This document shows, piece by piece, positions 9,145 to 17,847 of a stretch of 64,000 nt of DNA. The notes under the pieces are model-generated. The model did no database searches. It was not told where the DNA came from and was given only the letters and a program-made list of their open reading frames with translations. Within the stretch, counting starts at the first letter, position 1. Every line of letters begins with the position of its first letter. Origin of the DNA: Flavobacteriales bacterium UBA6051 (lineage in GTDB: Bacteria > Bacteroidota > Bacteroidia > Flavobacteriales_D > Crocinitomicaceae); the NCBI GenBank assembly GCA_002427735.1, contig DIYP01000016.1, positions 496,001 through 560,000 of the forward strand. Direction: 5' to 3'. The translations under genes were made by a program, and so were the position numbers.

Positions 9145-10017
9145 ATGAAATTTCTTTCCACGTTCAGTGTCCTGCTTTTCTTATTTTTTTCAACGCATCC
9201 AGTAGTTGGACAAGAGGAAAAGTCGACGGCAGATCCGAATGATTTTACCTTTATTGTTGCCGGTCATGTTTATGGTGCGCCAGGGGTTATCAATAAACCG
9301 TTTCATCCACCATTCATGGATGCACTTGGTGATGTTTTAAAAGAAGACACGCTGGATTTCATGGTTCTAACCGGGGATATCGTACAGGAAAGCGATGAAA
9401 AATCGTGGGATCGTGTTGACAAGTACTTAGACAAAGTTGGTGTACCTACCCTTTTCGCTCCTGGCAATCATGATCTTAAAGACCGAAAGCTCTACATTTC
9501 ACGATATGGTAGCACTTCTTACATCTTCGATATCGGAAACAACCTTATAGTCGTTATGGATGTGTTGAATACTGGATGGAATGTCGACCCTGCTGTACTG
9601 AAAGAAATGCATAGAAAGTGCGATGAAAGTCGCTACGAAAATATCCTGATTTTTTCGCATCATATCTTTTGGCAAGATGAAAAATATACGCCAGAATTGA
9701 AACCTAATTCTATGTACGGAAGGTTGGATAGCCTTAATTTCTACTCCCGTGTTCTTCCTGTTTTGGGCTCCCTAAGAGGAAATGTGTTTATTTATGGAGG
9801 TGATGTTGGAGCATTGGCAAATGGTAGTGAACTAGCACTTCATCGCAAAGGTAAAGTGCGCATGATTGCCTCTGGAATGGGAGGAGAAAAATGGGACAAT
9901 ATGATTAAGGTAATGGTTAAGAATGATATCGTTGAAAATGAGATCATCTACCTTCAGGGGCACCCTTCAATTCAATTGAAAGATTCCATGTTCACGAATA
10001 TAGAAGTGGATGACTAG
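9145..10017 (+). CDS. Secreted metallophosphoesterase
   Basis: About 290 residues with a signal peptide (hydrophobic core after MKF, cleavage near VVGQ). Calcineurin-like motifs are visible: GH near the start of the domain (VAGHVYG), LTGDIVQ, PGNHD, and later SHH and GGDVG. It would act on a phosphomonoester or diester in the periplasm or at the cell surface. A GTG at 9133 could extend the frame by four residues, but the ATG at 9145 gives a clean signal peptide. Its stop overlaps the next radical SAM gene by 8 bases. In a glycan locus, lipid carrier or phospho-sugar dephosphorylation is plausible but unproven. Confidence 0.8.
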   Translation: MKFLSTFSVLLFLFFSTHPVVGQEEKSTADPNDFTFIVAGHVYGAPGVINKPFHPPFMDALGDVLKEDTLDFMVLTGDIVQESDEKSWDRVDKYLDKVGVPTLFAPGNHDLKDRKLYISRYGSTSYIFDIGNNLIVVMDVLNTGWNVDPAVLKEMHRKCDESRYENILIFSHHIFWQDEKYTPELKPNSMYGRLDSLNFYSRVLPVLGSLRGNVFIYGGDVGALANGSELALHRKGKVRMIASGMGGEKWDNMIKVMVKNDIVENEIIYLQGHPSIQLKDSMFTNIEVDD

Positions 10018-11533
10018 CATTGATCAGGTTGTCATATTCAATCCTAGAAGTGCGGATGCAAAGCACCGTATTCCCAACTCTATTCTTCAGGTTGGTGGAT
10101 CCATTCATGGGAATTTCCCCTATGTGCTTATAGATGGGAATTTGGAAGCACATCCACTCGACCAACTCAAGAAACAACTAGAAGGCAAGCAAAACCCTGT
10201 TCTGGGAATGACGGTAATGCCCGGACCACAGCTTAAACAAGCCATCCCCTTTTCGAAAGAACTCAAGCAATTATTCCCTAGATTGACAGTTATCTGGGGG
10301 GGCTATTTTGCGGCCAATCAGCATCGCGTAGTTTTGGATTCTGGCTACGTTGACTTTGTGATTAGCGGCCCGGGTGATGAAGCTTTTCCTAAGCTGTTGT
10401 CTGCGCTCCAGAACAAGCGAGATGAAGACATTGAAAGGATCCCAAATCTGATTTTTAAGTCAGACAGTAAGCTCATTACTACGCGCAAAGAACCCTTACC
10501 AGATATGGATAATTTGCCCAGCTTCCCATATGAAGAACTTGATGGACGCTATCCGTTGAAGAACTATCTGGCTAAGACCTTCATGGGCCGACAAACGCTT
10601 TCCTATCATTCGAGTTTTGGCTGTCCTTTTACGTGCTCTTTCTGTGCAGTTGTGCCTATCTACAACGCTCGATGGAAAGGGTTAAAAGCTGAGCGGATTG
10701 TAAAAGATGTTAGTTGGTTCAAGGAAAAATATGGCATTGACGCCGTTGAGTTTCATGATAACAACTTCTTCACTTCAAGAAAGCGTGTCGTTGACTTTGC
10801 TAAAAATGTTAAGGATTTAAATATTGCCTGGTGGGGTGAGGGACGTATTGACACCATCAACAAATACTCAGATGATGACCTCGCTCTCATGAAAGAAGCC
10901 GGTCTGAAAATGATTTTCCTTGGCGCAGAAACTGGAAATGATGAGGTCCTAAAACAAATGGATAAAGGTGGAACACAGACCGGACAGCAAATCAAGGATT
11001 TCGCTAAGCGACTGGGTAAGTTCGGAATTATAGCGGAGTATAGCTTTGTTCTGGGAATGCCTGCAGATGATCCAGCCAAAGTAACACAGCAAATCAATGA
11101 AGACATTAATTTCATTCGTGAAATAAAGCGTATCAATCCGGAGACGGAAATAATCATCTACGTATACAGCCCTGTACCAACAGAAGGAAGTGACTTGTAT
11201 GAAGAAATTCAGGCGCAAGGTTTTCACTTTCCTGAAACACTGGAAGATTGGTTGTCTCCTTCCTGGGAACGATTTGATTTGCGCAAAAACCCTCTCACAC
11301 CCTGGTTGACCGGTAAGCATATAAACCGAATTAAGAACTTCGAGACGGTGCTGAATGCCTATTATCCAACAAAAACCGACTTTCGTGTGAGAGGATGGAA
11401 AAAAGGGCTTTTAAAGATGCTTTCATTTTGGCGTTATCACCTCAAGTTCTATGCTTTTCCTTATGAAATCAAGCTCGTGCTGAAGCTTTGGAAGTATCGT
11501 CAGCCTGAAGAACAAGGGTTTTATGCTGAATAA
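10010..11533 (+). CDS. B12-binding domain radical SAM protein
   Basis: 507 residues. The N-terminal part resembles a cobalamin-binding domain (VIWGGYF near 94-100, SGPGDEAF near 119-126) without an obvious DxHxxG. The radical SAM ligands are C205, C209 and C212 (GCPFTCSFC), followed by FLGAETGND. It overlaps the upstream phosphoesterase gene by 8 bases and the downstream GT-C gene by 11 bases, indicating one plus-strand transcript. It is the third enzyme of this type in the window and probably performs radical chemistry, often C-methylation, on a lipid or sugar intermediate. The substrate cannot be inferred. Confidence 0.88.
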   Translation: MTSIDQVVIFNPRSADAKHRIPNSILQVGGSIHGNFPYVLIDGNLEAHPLDQLKKQLEGKQNPVLGMTVMPGPQLKQAIPFSKELKQLFPRLTVIWGGYFAANQHRVVLDSGYVDFVISGPGDEAFPKLLSALQNKRDEDIERIPNLIFKSDSKLITTRKEPLPDMDNLPSFPYEELDGRYPLKNYLAKTFMGRQTLSYHSSFGCPFTCSFCAVVPIYNARWKGLKAERIVKDVSWFKEKYGIDAVEFHDNNFFTSRKRVVDFAKNVKDLNIAWWGEGRIDTINKYSDDDLALMKEAGLKMIFLGAETGNDEVLKQMDKGGTQTGQQIKDFAKRLGKFGIIAEYSFVLGMPADDPAKVTQQINEDINFIREIKRINPETEIIIYVYSPVPTEGSDLYEEIQAQGFHFPETLEDWLSPSWERFDLRKNPLTPWLTGKHINRIKNFETVLNAYYPTKTDFRVRGWKKGLLKMLSFWRYHLKFYAFPYEIKLVLKLWKYRQPEEQGFYAE

Positions 11534-12941
11534 TACAGTTCCATTCTTTTTAAAAAGATACCATTACTGGTTCGCAGCGATTTTGTTTCTGGCGCTCAAC
11601 TTCTTCAAGCTTGACCACAGCAGCATGTACCTCGATGAAGCTTATAGTTTGTTTTATGCCAGACAAGATTTTGATGATCTCAGCTCGATTTTCGCTCGAG
11701 AAGCGAATCCGCCATTGCATTTCATACTTCTTTACGTTTGGGTGCACCTGTTTGGCGCATCAGTAATGACCGGGCGTTTATTGAGCCTTTTACTTTCGGC
11801 TATTTTGGTGGCCATTGTTGGGAAATGGTTATCAAAGCACTTTGGTGGATTGACCAGTGCTATTTTTTGCATTCTATTTATCTCAAGTTCTACAGTCATT
11901 GACATGAGCATGGAACTACGAACTTTTTCACTCACCGCTCTATTTGTGATGCTAAGTGTTCTTAGTTTTATTCGTTATGCAGAAGAGCAAACGATACCCC
12001 GCTTGCTTCTTTTAGGATTGTACTCGTTGATTGCAACATACGCGCATTTGACTGCTGTTTTTCCTGTCGCTATCATTGCTATCACATTGCTGTTCCGCAC
12101 GAAAAAATGGAAGTGCATATTGTTGTATTACTTCATCATTGTTCTCGGTACTTTACCAATAGTACTTCAACTTACTAGTGACAAACTAAATAGTACATCG
12201 AAGTGGATGAGTTCACCCAATTGGGATGTTATTCAGCTCACCTTTTTTGAACTCGGAGGTAATTGGTGGTACGTTGCATCCATACTGTTTGCCCTTTTTT
12301 TCAGTCTTCTTTATGTCATCTTTCGGAAAAAGGAAAGCGTAACCTTCAGTTGGGGATTTCTTCTCCTCACAGCAGTTGGTTCATGGGGAATAAGCATCGC
12401 TGTCAGTCAGTATATTCCCGTTTTTGGAATCAAATACATCTATTATTCCCTGCCTCTGTTCTTCATGATTTTGGCTATTACAGTAGGGCATTTGGGAAGA
12501 AAACTAAGTCCAATTTTTAAAGGTCTTCTCGTCTTGGCCGTTGCAATAACCTTTTTGCGAGGTAGTTTCATAAGTCCATTAAAAAGTGAAGACTGGAAAG
12601 GTGCCGTAGCTTATATTCTTGAACACAAACAACCTGGCGAATTAGTGGTCGTTTCGCCCGTGTATATGTATCGACCTTTTAGCTATTATTATGATTATGA
12701 ATGCTTCGCGACGTCTGAACCGTTTCCCGCATTATACGAAAAGGAAGCTGTGTTTTTGAGAAAGATTAATGAAGGATTCTTCGAGTATAACAAGCCGGAT
12801 AAAATCTATTATCTCGGAGCGCATCAAGCTGTTGTAGACCCAAACTGGGAAAACATACAGCAGCTTAACGAACGTTATGTGTATCTTTCAGATACTGTTT
12901 TTATGGGAATCAACCTTTTCGAATTTGAGAAACGCCGTTAA
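11523..12941 (+). CDS. Polytopic GT-C-like glycosyltransferase (GT39/PMT_2-like)
   Basis: 472 residues, about ten hydrophobic segments, and a soluble periplasmic C-terminal part. The first loop has the PMT_2 signature YLDEAYSL near 37-44 (D39, E40 likely catalytic or metal/donor binding), followed by NPPLHFILLYVW, both typical of undecaprenyl-phosphate-sugar-dependent transferases. It sits between a radical SAM gene and a methyltransferase gene, overlapping both. It probably transfers a polyprenyl-linked sugar to a glycan or lipid on the outer face of the inner membrane. It is a candidate user of the donor made by the 23628-27050 module. Confidence 0.8.
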   Translation: MLNNTVPFFLKRYHYWFAAILFLALNFFKLDHSSMYLDEAYSLFYARQDFDDLSSIFAREANPPLHFILLYVWVHLFGASVMTGRLLSLLLSAILVAIVGKWLSKHFGGLTSAIFCILFISSSTVIDMSMELRTFSLTALFVMLSVLSFIRYAEEQTIPRLLLLGLYSLIATYAHLTAVFPVAIIAITLLFRTKKWKCILLYYFIIVLGTLPIVLQLTSDKLNSTSKWMSSPNWDVIQLTFFELGGNWWYVASILFALFFSLLYVIFRKKESVTFSWGFLLLTAVGSWGISIAVSQYIPVFGIKYIYYSLPLFFMILAITVGHLGRKLSPIFKGLLVLAVAITFLRGSFISPLKSEDWKGAVAYILEHKQPGELVVVSPVYMYRPFSYYYDYECFATSEPFPALYEKEAVFLRKINEGFFEYNKPDKIYYLGAHQAVVDPNWENIQQLNERYVYLSDTVFMGINLFEFEKRR

Positions 12942-13593
12942 AAAAATATTGCATCCATTGCTTAAGCCAATTGCTGCATGGCACTTTCGAAAGCCGCGTC
13001 AATACAATTATGAAGGCATAGAACTGACTGTATTACCAAGCGTTTTTCATCCCGGTATATATCTCTCAACAAATATTTTAATCGCATTTATCAAAAAACT
13101 TGAACTCCCAGGAAAGCAGTTTTTAGAATTGGGAGCGGGAAGTGGTCTTGTTTCATTTGTTGCTGCTCAAAAAGGTGCGTTCGTAACTGCTACAGACATC
13201 AACCCGAAAGCGATTGAAGGGATTAAAATGAACGCTGAAAAAAACGTATTAAACGTTCAGGCAATCGTTTCTAACCTATTTGAAAACATTGATGGAGCGA
13301 GTTTTGATATCATCATTATCAACCCACCATATTACCCAAAGGATCCTTCTTCAGGAACAGAAATGGCCTTTTATTGTGGACAAGACTTCGGTTACTTTCA
13401 ACGACTTTTCTCTCAGGTGAACGAAGAAATAGACCTATCGAAAACAGCTATTTTCATGATTCTTTCTGAAGATTGTGAATTAAACAAAATCGCTCAAATT
13501 GCTCAAGAACACGGCATCGACCTCAACCTTGTGCATGAAGAAAAAAAACTGCAGGAGCGCAATTATATTTTTAAATTCGTTGAGCATGAGTAA
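12925..13593 (+). CDS. HemK/TrmN6-like SAM methyltransferase
   Basis: About 222 residues from a TTG at 12925; an ATG at 12877 is also in frame but would overlap the upstream gene by 65 bases and add a sequence without domain character. SAM motif I is FLELGAGSGL, with motif II ATDINPKA and a clear NPPYY motif (IIINPPYYP) characteristic of amino- or N-methyltransferases such as HemK/PrmC and TrmN6-type enzymes. It might methylate an amino group on a sugar, lipid or protein; the neighbourhood favours a small-molecule or glycan substrate. Its stop overlaps the next gene's ATG by 8 bases. Confidence 0.8.
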   Translation: MRNAVKKILHPLLKPIAAWHFRKPRQYNYEGIELTVLPSVFHPGIYLSTNILIAFIKKLELPGKQFLELGAGSGLVSFVAAQKGAFVTATDINPKAIEGIKMNAEKNVLNVQAIVSNLFENIDGASFDIIIINPPYYPKDPSSGTEMAFYCGQDFGYFQRLFSQVNEEIDLSKTAIFMILSEDCELNKIAQIAQEHGIDLNLVHEEKKLQERNYIFKFVEHE

Positions 13594-14656
13594 ACTTCGC
13601 TCGCTCAATAGAAAAATTTGGCCCAAGCATTTGTACTATGCTCCTCAATGGCTTGTGTTAGGCGTGAACAACATTTGTAATCTTCACTGTAAAATGTGCG
13701 ACGTAGGAACGCAATCTTTGGAGACAAATTTTGCAGTTAACCTTGTCGGAACGCACCCTTTACACATGCCTTTGGAATTATTCGAGCGCATTGTTGATCA
13801 AACCAAAAAATACTATCCATCAACTAAATTAGGATATGCATTTACCGAGCCACTTGTGTATAAACATTTGGGAGAATCATTAGATTATGCTAATCAAGCC
13901 AGTCTCTTTACTTCCGTGACTACGAATGCACTCAACCTGCGTCAAAAAGCAGATATGCTGGTTGAAGGTGGATTGAATGAGCTATTCATTTCATTGGATG
14001 GTCCTCAGGATATTCACAATGAGATTCGTGGACATAAATCAAGTCACCAAAGGGCATTGGAAGGTATAGAGGCGCTTCAAAGTAAATCGAATATTCCTAT
14101 TTCCATCTATGGCGTAATCACTGAATGGAATATTGGACACCTGAAAGCGTTCTTAGATGAGCTAAAGCCATATAAACTCAAACACGTCGGCTTTCTGCAC
14201 TCTAATTTCATAACTCCTGAAAGCGCAAAATTGCATAATGAGGTCTATGGAGCGAAATATTTCGCCACCCCTTCTAATGTTGAAGAAGTGAGTTTTGAAG
14301 CGTTCGATTTACAAGCCTTGTCAGAAGAACTTACAGAAATCATGGCGTCCAAGTACCCCTTCCCCGTTTCGGTAACCCCGCCTGTAACGGATAAAGAAAC
14401 ACTGGAAACTTATTACTTCAAACCACAACAAAAAGTGGGTAAAGCTTGTCACGACGTTTTCAATAACATCATGATTAAATCTGATGGATCTGTTATTCCT
14501 GCCCACGGAAGGTGTTTTAATTTAACTGTTGGGAACGTGTATGAATCGTCGCTTCAGGAAATTTGGAATTCAGAAGAGTTGCGGAACCTTCGTCAATCGT
14601 TGAAGAGCAATGGTGGGCTGCTCCCAGCCTGTACAAGATGCTGTTCAGCTGTCTAG
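13586..14656 (+). CDS. Radical SAM/SPASM domain protein
   Basis: About 356 residues from the ATG at 13586, which overlaps the upstream stop; the longer open frame to 13499 lies in the other gene's coding sequence and has no domain character. Radical SAM ligands are C31, C35 and C38 (CNLHCKMC). The C-terminal region after about residue 285 has the SPASM layout (HGRCFNLTVGNVYE, IWNSEELR, CTRCC) that usually binds auxiliary Fe-S clusters. Unlike the other three radical SAM enzymes here it has no B12-like N-terminal domain. It is the last gene of the plus-strand group 9145-14656 and converges on the DUF5989-like gene with a 4-base overlap. The substrate is unknown. Confidence 0.87.
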   Translation: MSKLRSLNRKIWPKHLYYAPQWLVLGVNNICNLHCKMCDVGTQSLETNFAVNLVGTHPLHMPLELFERIVDQTKKYYPSTKLGYAFTEPLVYKHLGESLDYANQASLFTSVTTNALNLRQKADMLVEGGLNELFISLDGPQDIHNEIRGHKSSHQRALEGIEALQSKSNIPISIYGVITEWNIGHLKAFLDELKPYKLKHVGFLHSNFITPESAKLHNEVYGAKYFATPSNVEEVSFEAFDLQALSEELTEIMASKYPFPVSVTPPVTDKETLETYYFKPQQKVGKACHDVFNNIMIKSDGSVIPAHGRCFNLTVGNVYESSLQEIWNSEELRNLRQSLKSNGGLLPACTRCCSAV

Positions 14657-14811
14657 AAAAGTGAATAAATGAAAGGAGATACGGCTGATCCTTCTCCCAG
14701 TAATACGAGAATCCCGATCAAAACCACCACGATGATAATTGGGTACATCCAGTACACCTTCTTTTCATACATGAATCGGAAAAATGATCGTAGAACTTTT
14801 AGCTTACTCAT
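14653..14811 (-). CDS. DUF5989-like small membrane protein
   Basis: A 52-residue frame starting MSKLKVLRSFFRFMYEKKVY, with one strongly hydrophobic segment (about 24-38) and a short C-terminal tail ending YSLF. Size, the N-terminal basic amphipathic stretch and position beside an SxtJ-like gene and a NodU-type carbamoyltransferase match the DUF5989 family from memory. It lies 15 bases downstream of the SxtJ-like gene and is the last gene of the long minus-strand operon; its stop overlaps the stop of the convergent radical SAM gene. Function is unknown; a small inner-membrane partner of the carbamoylation system is plausible. Confidence 0.72.
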   Translation of the reverse strand: MSKLKVLRSFFRFMYEKKVYWMYPIIIVVVLIGILVLLGEGSAVSPFIYSLF

Positions 14812-14826
14812 AGCGCAAATGTACAA

Positions 14827-15189
14827 TTATTCATGCATTTTATCAGGAGAGAAATCTTTCGATGAGGCTGCCCATCCGTGAGGAAATTCTCTTTTCTTAA
14901 AAATACCAATGGGCGTGATGACTAAAAAATAGATGACAGACATTGCCACAAATCCAACAACTTTCCCAATTGGAAATGTAATCAAACTGAACACAGCATA
15001 TTCCGTTCTAAGAATTGGTAAAAACACCAGACCTATTAGTTGAAGTCCTCCAATAATAGCACCAGTAATCAAAACAGACTTCCAGGCAATTAATCCTGCA
15101 AGCAAGATCATTAGAATGCCAAAAACGCGCACCTTTGAAGGTGTCAGAATGTTATAGAAATGCATGTATTTGTTTCTAATCCATTGCAT
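14827..15189 (-). CDS. SxtJ-like small integral membrane protein
   Basis: About 120 residues with three or four hydrophobic segments, then a hydrophilic tail (HGWAASSKDFSPDKMHE). Position directly after a carbamoyltransferase and the fold pattern fit the SxtJ family, named from saxitoxin clusters where it neighbours a carbamoyltransferase. Start choice is uncertain: 15213, 15189 and 15165 are all possible. 15189 is preferred for a short 14-base overlap with the carbamoyltransferase and a purine-rich GAAGAG just upstream. Function is unknown in the family. Confidence 0.72.
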   Translation of the reverse strand: MQWIRNKYMHFYNILTPSKVRVFGILMILLAGLIAWKSVLITGAIIGGLQLIGLVFLPILRTEYAVFSLITFPIGKVVGFVAMSVIYFLVITPIGIFKKREFPHGWAASSKDFSPDKMHE

Positions 15190-16909
15190 AACTCTTCGCT
15201 TCAAATTTAACATTCGTATTCTCCGATTTATACGCTACGAAGTTTCCGAGTACTAACACATCCATTTCAGTATTCAAGAAACAATGAATGGCATCCTCTG
15301 GCGAATTGACCATGGGCTCTCCTCGCTCGTTAAAAGATGTATTAATCAAAACCGGAATTCCCGATTTCTTGTGAAACTCCTCCATCAGTTGATACAGCTT
15401 TGGATTAAAATCCTTCTCCAGTTTCTGCACTCTTGCTGAATTATCTTCGTGCACACACGATGGGATACTGATCACTCCTTCCTTGATGCGCGTCACATTG
15501 AGCATTCTTGAATAATCGTTGCCCTCATCCTGAAAGTACCCCTCAAAATACTCATCCAATACCACTGGCGCAAAAGGCCTGAATCCCTCTCTCTTTTTGA
15601 TCTTTAGATTCAACGTTCGCTTCATATCTTCAATGGAAGGGTTGGCCAAAATACTTCTGTTCCCCAAGGCCCTCGGTCCAAATTCCATTCTTCCCTGAAA
15701 CCAACCAACAACGCCACCGCTTTTCAATTGTTCTGAAACGTCAGAAAACAATTGCTGATCATTCATTTCTTTAAAAGCAATGCCAATTGATTCAAGTGCA
15801 GATTTCATTTGATCCTCAGTAAACCCTTGCCCTAAGTACTCGTGTTTTTGCTTTCCAAGGATACTTTCTTCAATAAGGCCAGCTGCCCACAAAGCCGCTC
15901 CAAAAGCACAACCGCTATCTCCTGAGGCAGAATGAATATATACCTCTTCAAAAGAAGTTTTACGAAGAATTTCAGCGTTGATCACACAGTTTAAGGCTAC
16001 ACCACCTCCGTAAACCAATGCCTTTTTACCTGTTTTTTGATGTGCTGCCTCAAGCACACCCAGTACGAGTTCTTCCGTAACTTTTTGAATCGATGCGGCA
16101 ACGTCTTTATAGAACTCCGTCATTTCATCCTCAGCCCGTCTCGCTGGCCGACCCATGGCTTCTTCAAAGCGTTTATTGATCATCTTAAGATCGTCTAGGA
16201 AACCGAAATGATCGAGTGCTAATTCAATAGAACCATCTTCGAACTGCTTTACAATTCTCTCTTTTATAATCTCCGTGTACTTTGGCTTTCCGTAAGGAGC
16301 CAAGCCCATTAATTTATATTCTCCAGAATTGACTTTAAAACCACAATATTGCGTGAACGCCGAATAAAGCAAGCCGATAGAATGTGGAAAGCGCTGTTCA
16401 ATCTCAGGAATAATCTTGCCGTTTTCAAAACGACCAATTGAAGTACATGCTTTCTCTCCAACTCCATCAATAACCACGTAAGCCGCTTCGCTAAATGTGC
16501 TTGAATAAGCCGCTGCAGATGCATGCGATACATGATGTTGACAATACTGAAATTTCCCTTCAAACGGAAAATGACGTCGGTAGGTGTCTTCTATCCAAAA
16601 CTTTTCTCGAATCCAACCATCAAGCGCGCGCGTAAATGGCCGAAAACTCCCAGGAGTTTTTTTGAGCAGCGTATCTAAAATGCGCTCAAATTTCGTAAAA
16701 GGCTTCTCATGAAATACAACCACATCCAAGTCTTCCGATTTCAAATCGGCTTGTTCCAGACAAAAACGGATGGCATTTTCTGGAAATGACGCATCGTGTT
16801 TTTTGCGCGTAAAGCGCTCTTCACATGCTGCTGCAATTACCTCTCCATCTACCACTATGCAAGCAGAAGAATCATGAAAATAAGCTGATATACCGAGAAC
16901 TTTTGCCAC
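15176..16909 (-). CDS. NodU/CmcH-family carbamoyltransferase (GTG start)
   Basis: 577 residues, the usual length for the family. The N-terminal part has GISAYFHDSSACI and the metal-binding-type HHVSHASAA segment; the C-terminal half has GWFQGRMEFGPRALGNRS, the signature for carbamoyl-AMP/adenylate handling. The enzyme uses carbamoyl phosphate and ATP to carbamoylate a hydroxyl of a sugar or small molecule in the cytoplasm. The start is GTG at 16909-16907, overlapping the upstream stop by one base. The context (GNAT, deacetylase, SGNH, O-antigen ligase) suggests carbamoylation of a surface glycan precursor. Confidence 0.93.
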   Translation of the reverse strand: MAKVLGISAYFHDSSACIVVDGEVIAAACEERFTRKKHDASFPENAIRFCLEQADLKSEDLDVVVFHEKPFTKFERILDTLLKKTPGSFRPFTRALDGWIREKFWIEDTYRRHFPFEGKFQYCQHHVSHASAAAYSSTFSEAAYVVIDGVGEKACTSIGRFENGKIIPEIEQRFPHSIGLLYSAFTQYCGFKVNSGEYKLMGLAPYGKPKYTEIIKERIVKQFEDGSIELALDHFGFLDDLKMINKRFEEAMGRPARRAEDEMTEFYKDVAASIQKVTEELVLGVLEAAHQKTGKKALVYGGGVALNCVINAEILRKTSFEEVYIHSASGDSGCAFGAALWAAGLIEESILGKQKHEYLGQGFTEDQMKSALESIGIAFKEMNDQQLFSDVSEQLKSGGVVGWFQGRMEFGPRALGNRSILANPSIEDMKRTLNLKIKKREGFRPFAPVVLDEYFEGYFQDEGNDYSRMLNVTRIKEGVISIPSCVHEDNSARVQKLEKDFNPKLYQLMEEFHKKSGIPVLINTSFNERGEPMVNSPEDAIHCFLNTEMDVLVLGNFVAYKSENTNVKFEAKSYAMD

Positions 16910-17847
16910 TAAAAAATATCCATATCCATCAGGTTTAATTTCAGATCATCGAAACTAACCTCCGTTTTACTGAGCCGAAGATAACTTATTTTGAAAGATG
17001 GTTCTGCATTCATTACTTGGGAGAGTTTTTGATCTGCTGAACTTCCTTCCTGAACATGAAAGACCAACTCAAAGATGCCCACTTTTTTCAGGCTATTTTT
17101 GAGTGTTTGAATAGCTAATTCCACATCACAATTGTCTGAAAAGTGTACGAAACCCGTTGTGATTACATAATCATATTTCAACCATAACAGACAACCTTCG
17201 ATATCTAAAGCGTAATGTGAGCAAAACTCTTTTCGCTTAAAAAAGTCATCGTTATATACTTGCGTATGGTTTTGTTTTTCTCGATTTATCTTATCGAAAT
17301 CAAGCGTTTTTAAGTATGGATTTAGCGCCTTTTCTAAACGCCTTTGGAGCCAGTTTCGTCCACCTAATTTATTGATGAACTGCATTCTTTTTTTTGATCC
17401 AAGCGGAAGATGATACCGGTGAAAATGATGTGTGTCCACCCAATCAAATCGCTGGCAAAACTTATAGGTTTGCACAGAGTGAAACCCATAGATGTAGTCC
17501 GCCTGAAGGGTTCTCATTTTAGCTAAGGAATGTTTATATAACTGATCCAAAACTCTTTTCCCTCGGTACTTCTTAAGTAAAATGTAATCGCACGTTTGTC
17601 CGACCTTAAGCACATTTTTTTTATTAAAATCGCAAAATTCAGTCAAAAAAGCACCGTAAAATCCAATAATTCGGCTATTTATACGCGCGACTGTTGCACA
17701 CTGTTCCCTGTTATTTTCCAGCAATCCGTACTTCAAAATGAAATACTCAGGAGTCACGTTTTTCTTAAAGACAATTTGATATAATTCGCATAACTCCTGC
17801 GCATCACCCTGCTTCAAATATTCCAATTGCAACTCAATACCTTCCAT
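16909..17847 (-). CDS. GNAT-family N-acyltransferase-like protein
   Basis: 312 residues. The N-terminal half has the GNAT pattern: a helix-rich start, VARINSRIIGFYGAF strand pair, then KVGQTCDYILLKKYRGKRVLDQL resembling the acetyl-CoA pyrophosphate loop (Q/RxxGxG/A variant KYRGKRV). The C-terminal half is less conserved and may be a second, degenerate acetyltransferase fold. It probably acylates an amino group on a sugar nucleotide or glycan. It overlaps the upstream deacetylase gene by 14 bases and touches the carbamoyltransferase gene. The deacetylase-acyltransferase pairing suggests N-acyl exchange on a sugar, by inference only. Confidence 0.7.
   Translation of the reverse strand: MEGIELQLEYLKQGDAQELCELYQIVFKKNVTPEYFILKYGLLENNREQCATVARINSRIIGFYGAFLTEFCDFNKKNVLKVGQTCDYILLKKYRGKRVLDQLYKHSLAKMRTLQADYIYGFHSVQTYKFCQRFDWVDTHHFHRYHLPLGSKKRMQFINKLGGRNWLQRRLEKALNPYLKTLDFDKINREKQNHTQVYNDDFFKRKEFCSHYALDIEGCLLWLKYDYVITTGFVHFSDNCDVELAIQTLKNSLKKVGIFELVFHVQEGSSADQKLSQVMNAEPSFKISYLRLSKTEVSFDDLKLNLMDMDIF

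Noticed and set aside
10753..11157. 134-codon minus-strand frame opposite a radical SAM gene
   Set aside because: Pure antisense shadow of the radical SAM coding sequence; amino acid content is rich in Ser/Arg/Ile with no motif.
13499..13585. Longer start for the SPASM radical SAM gene
   Set aside because: The extra residues are an out-of-frame reading of the upstream methyltransferase; the ATG at 13586 overlaps its stop.
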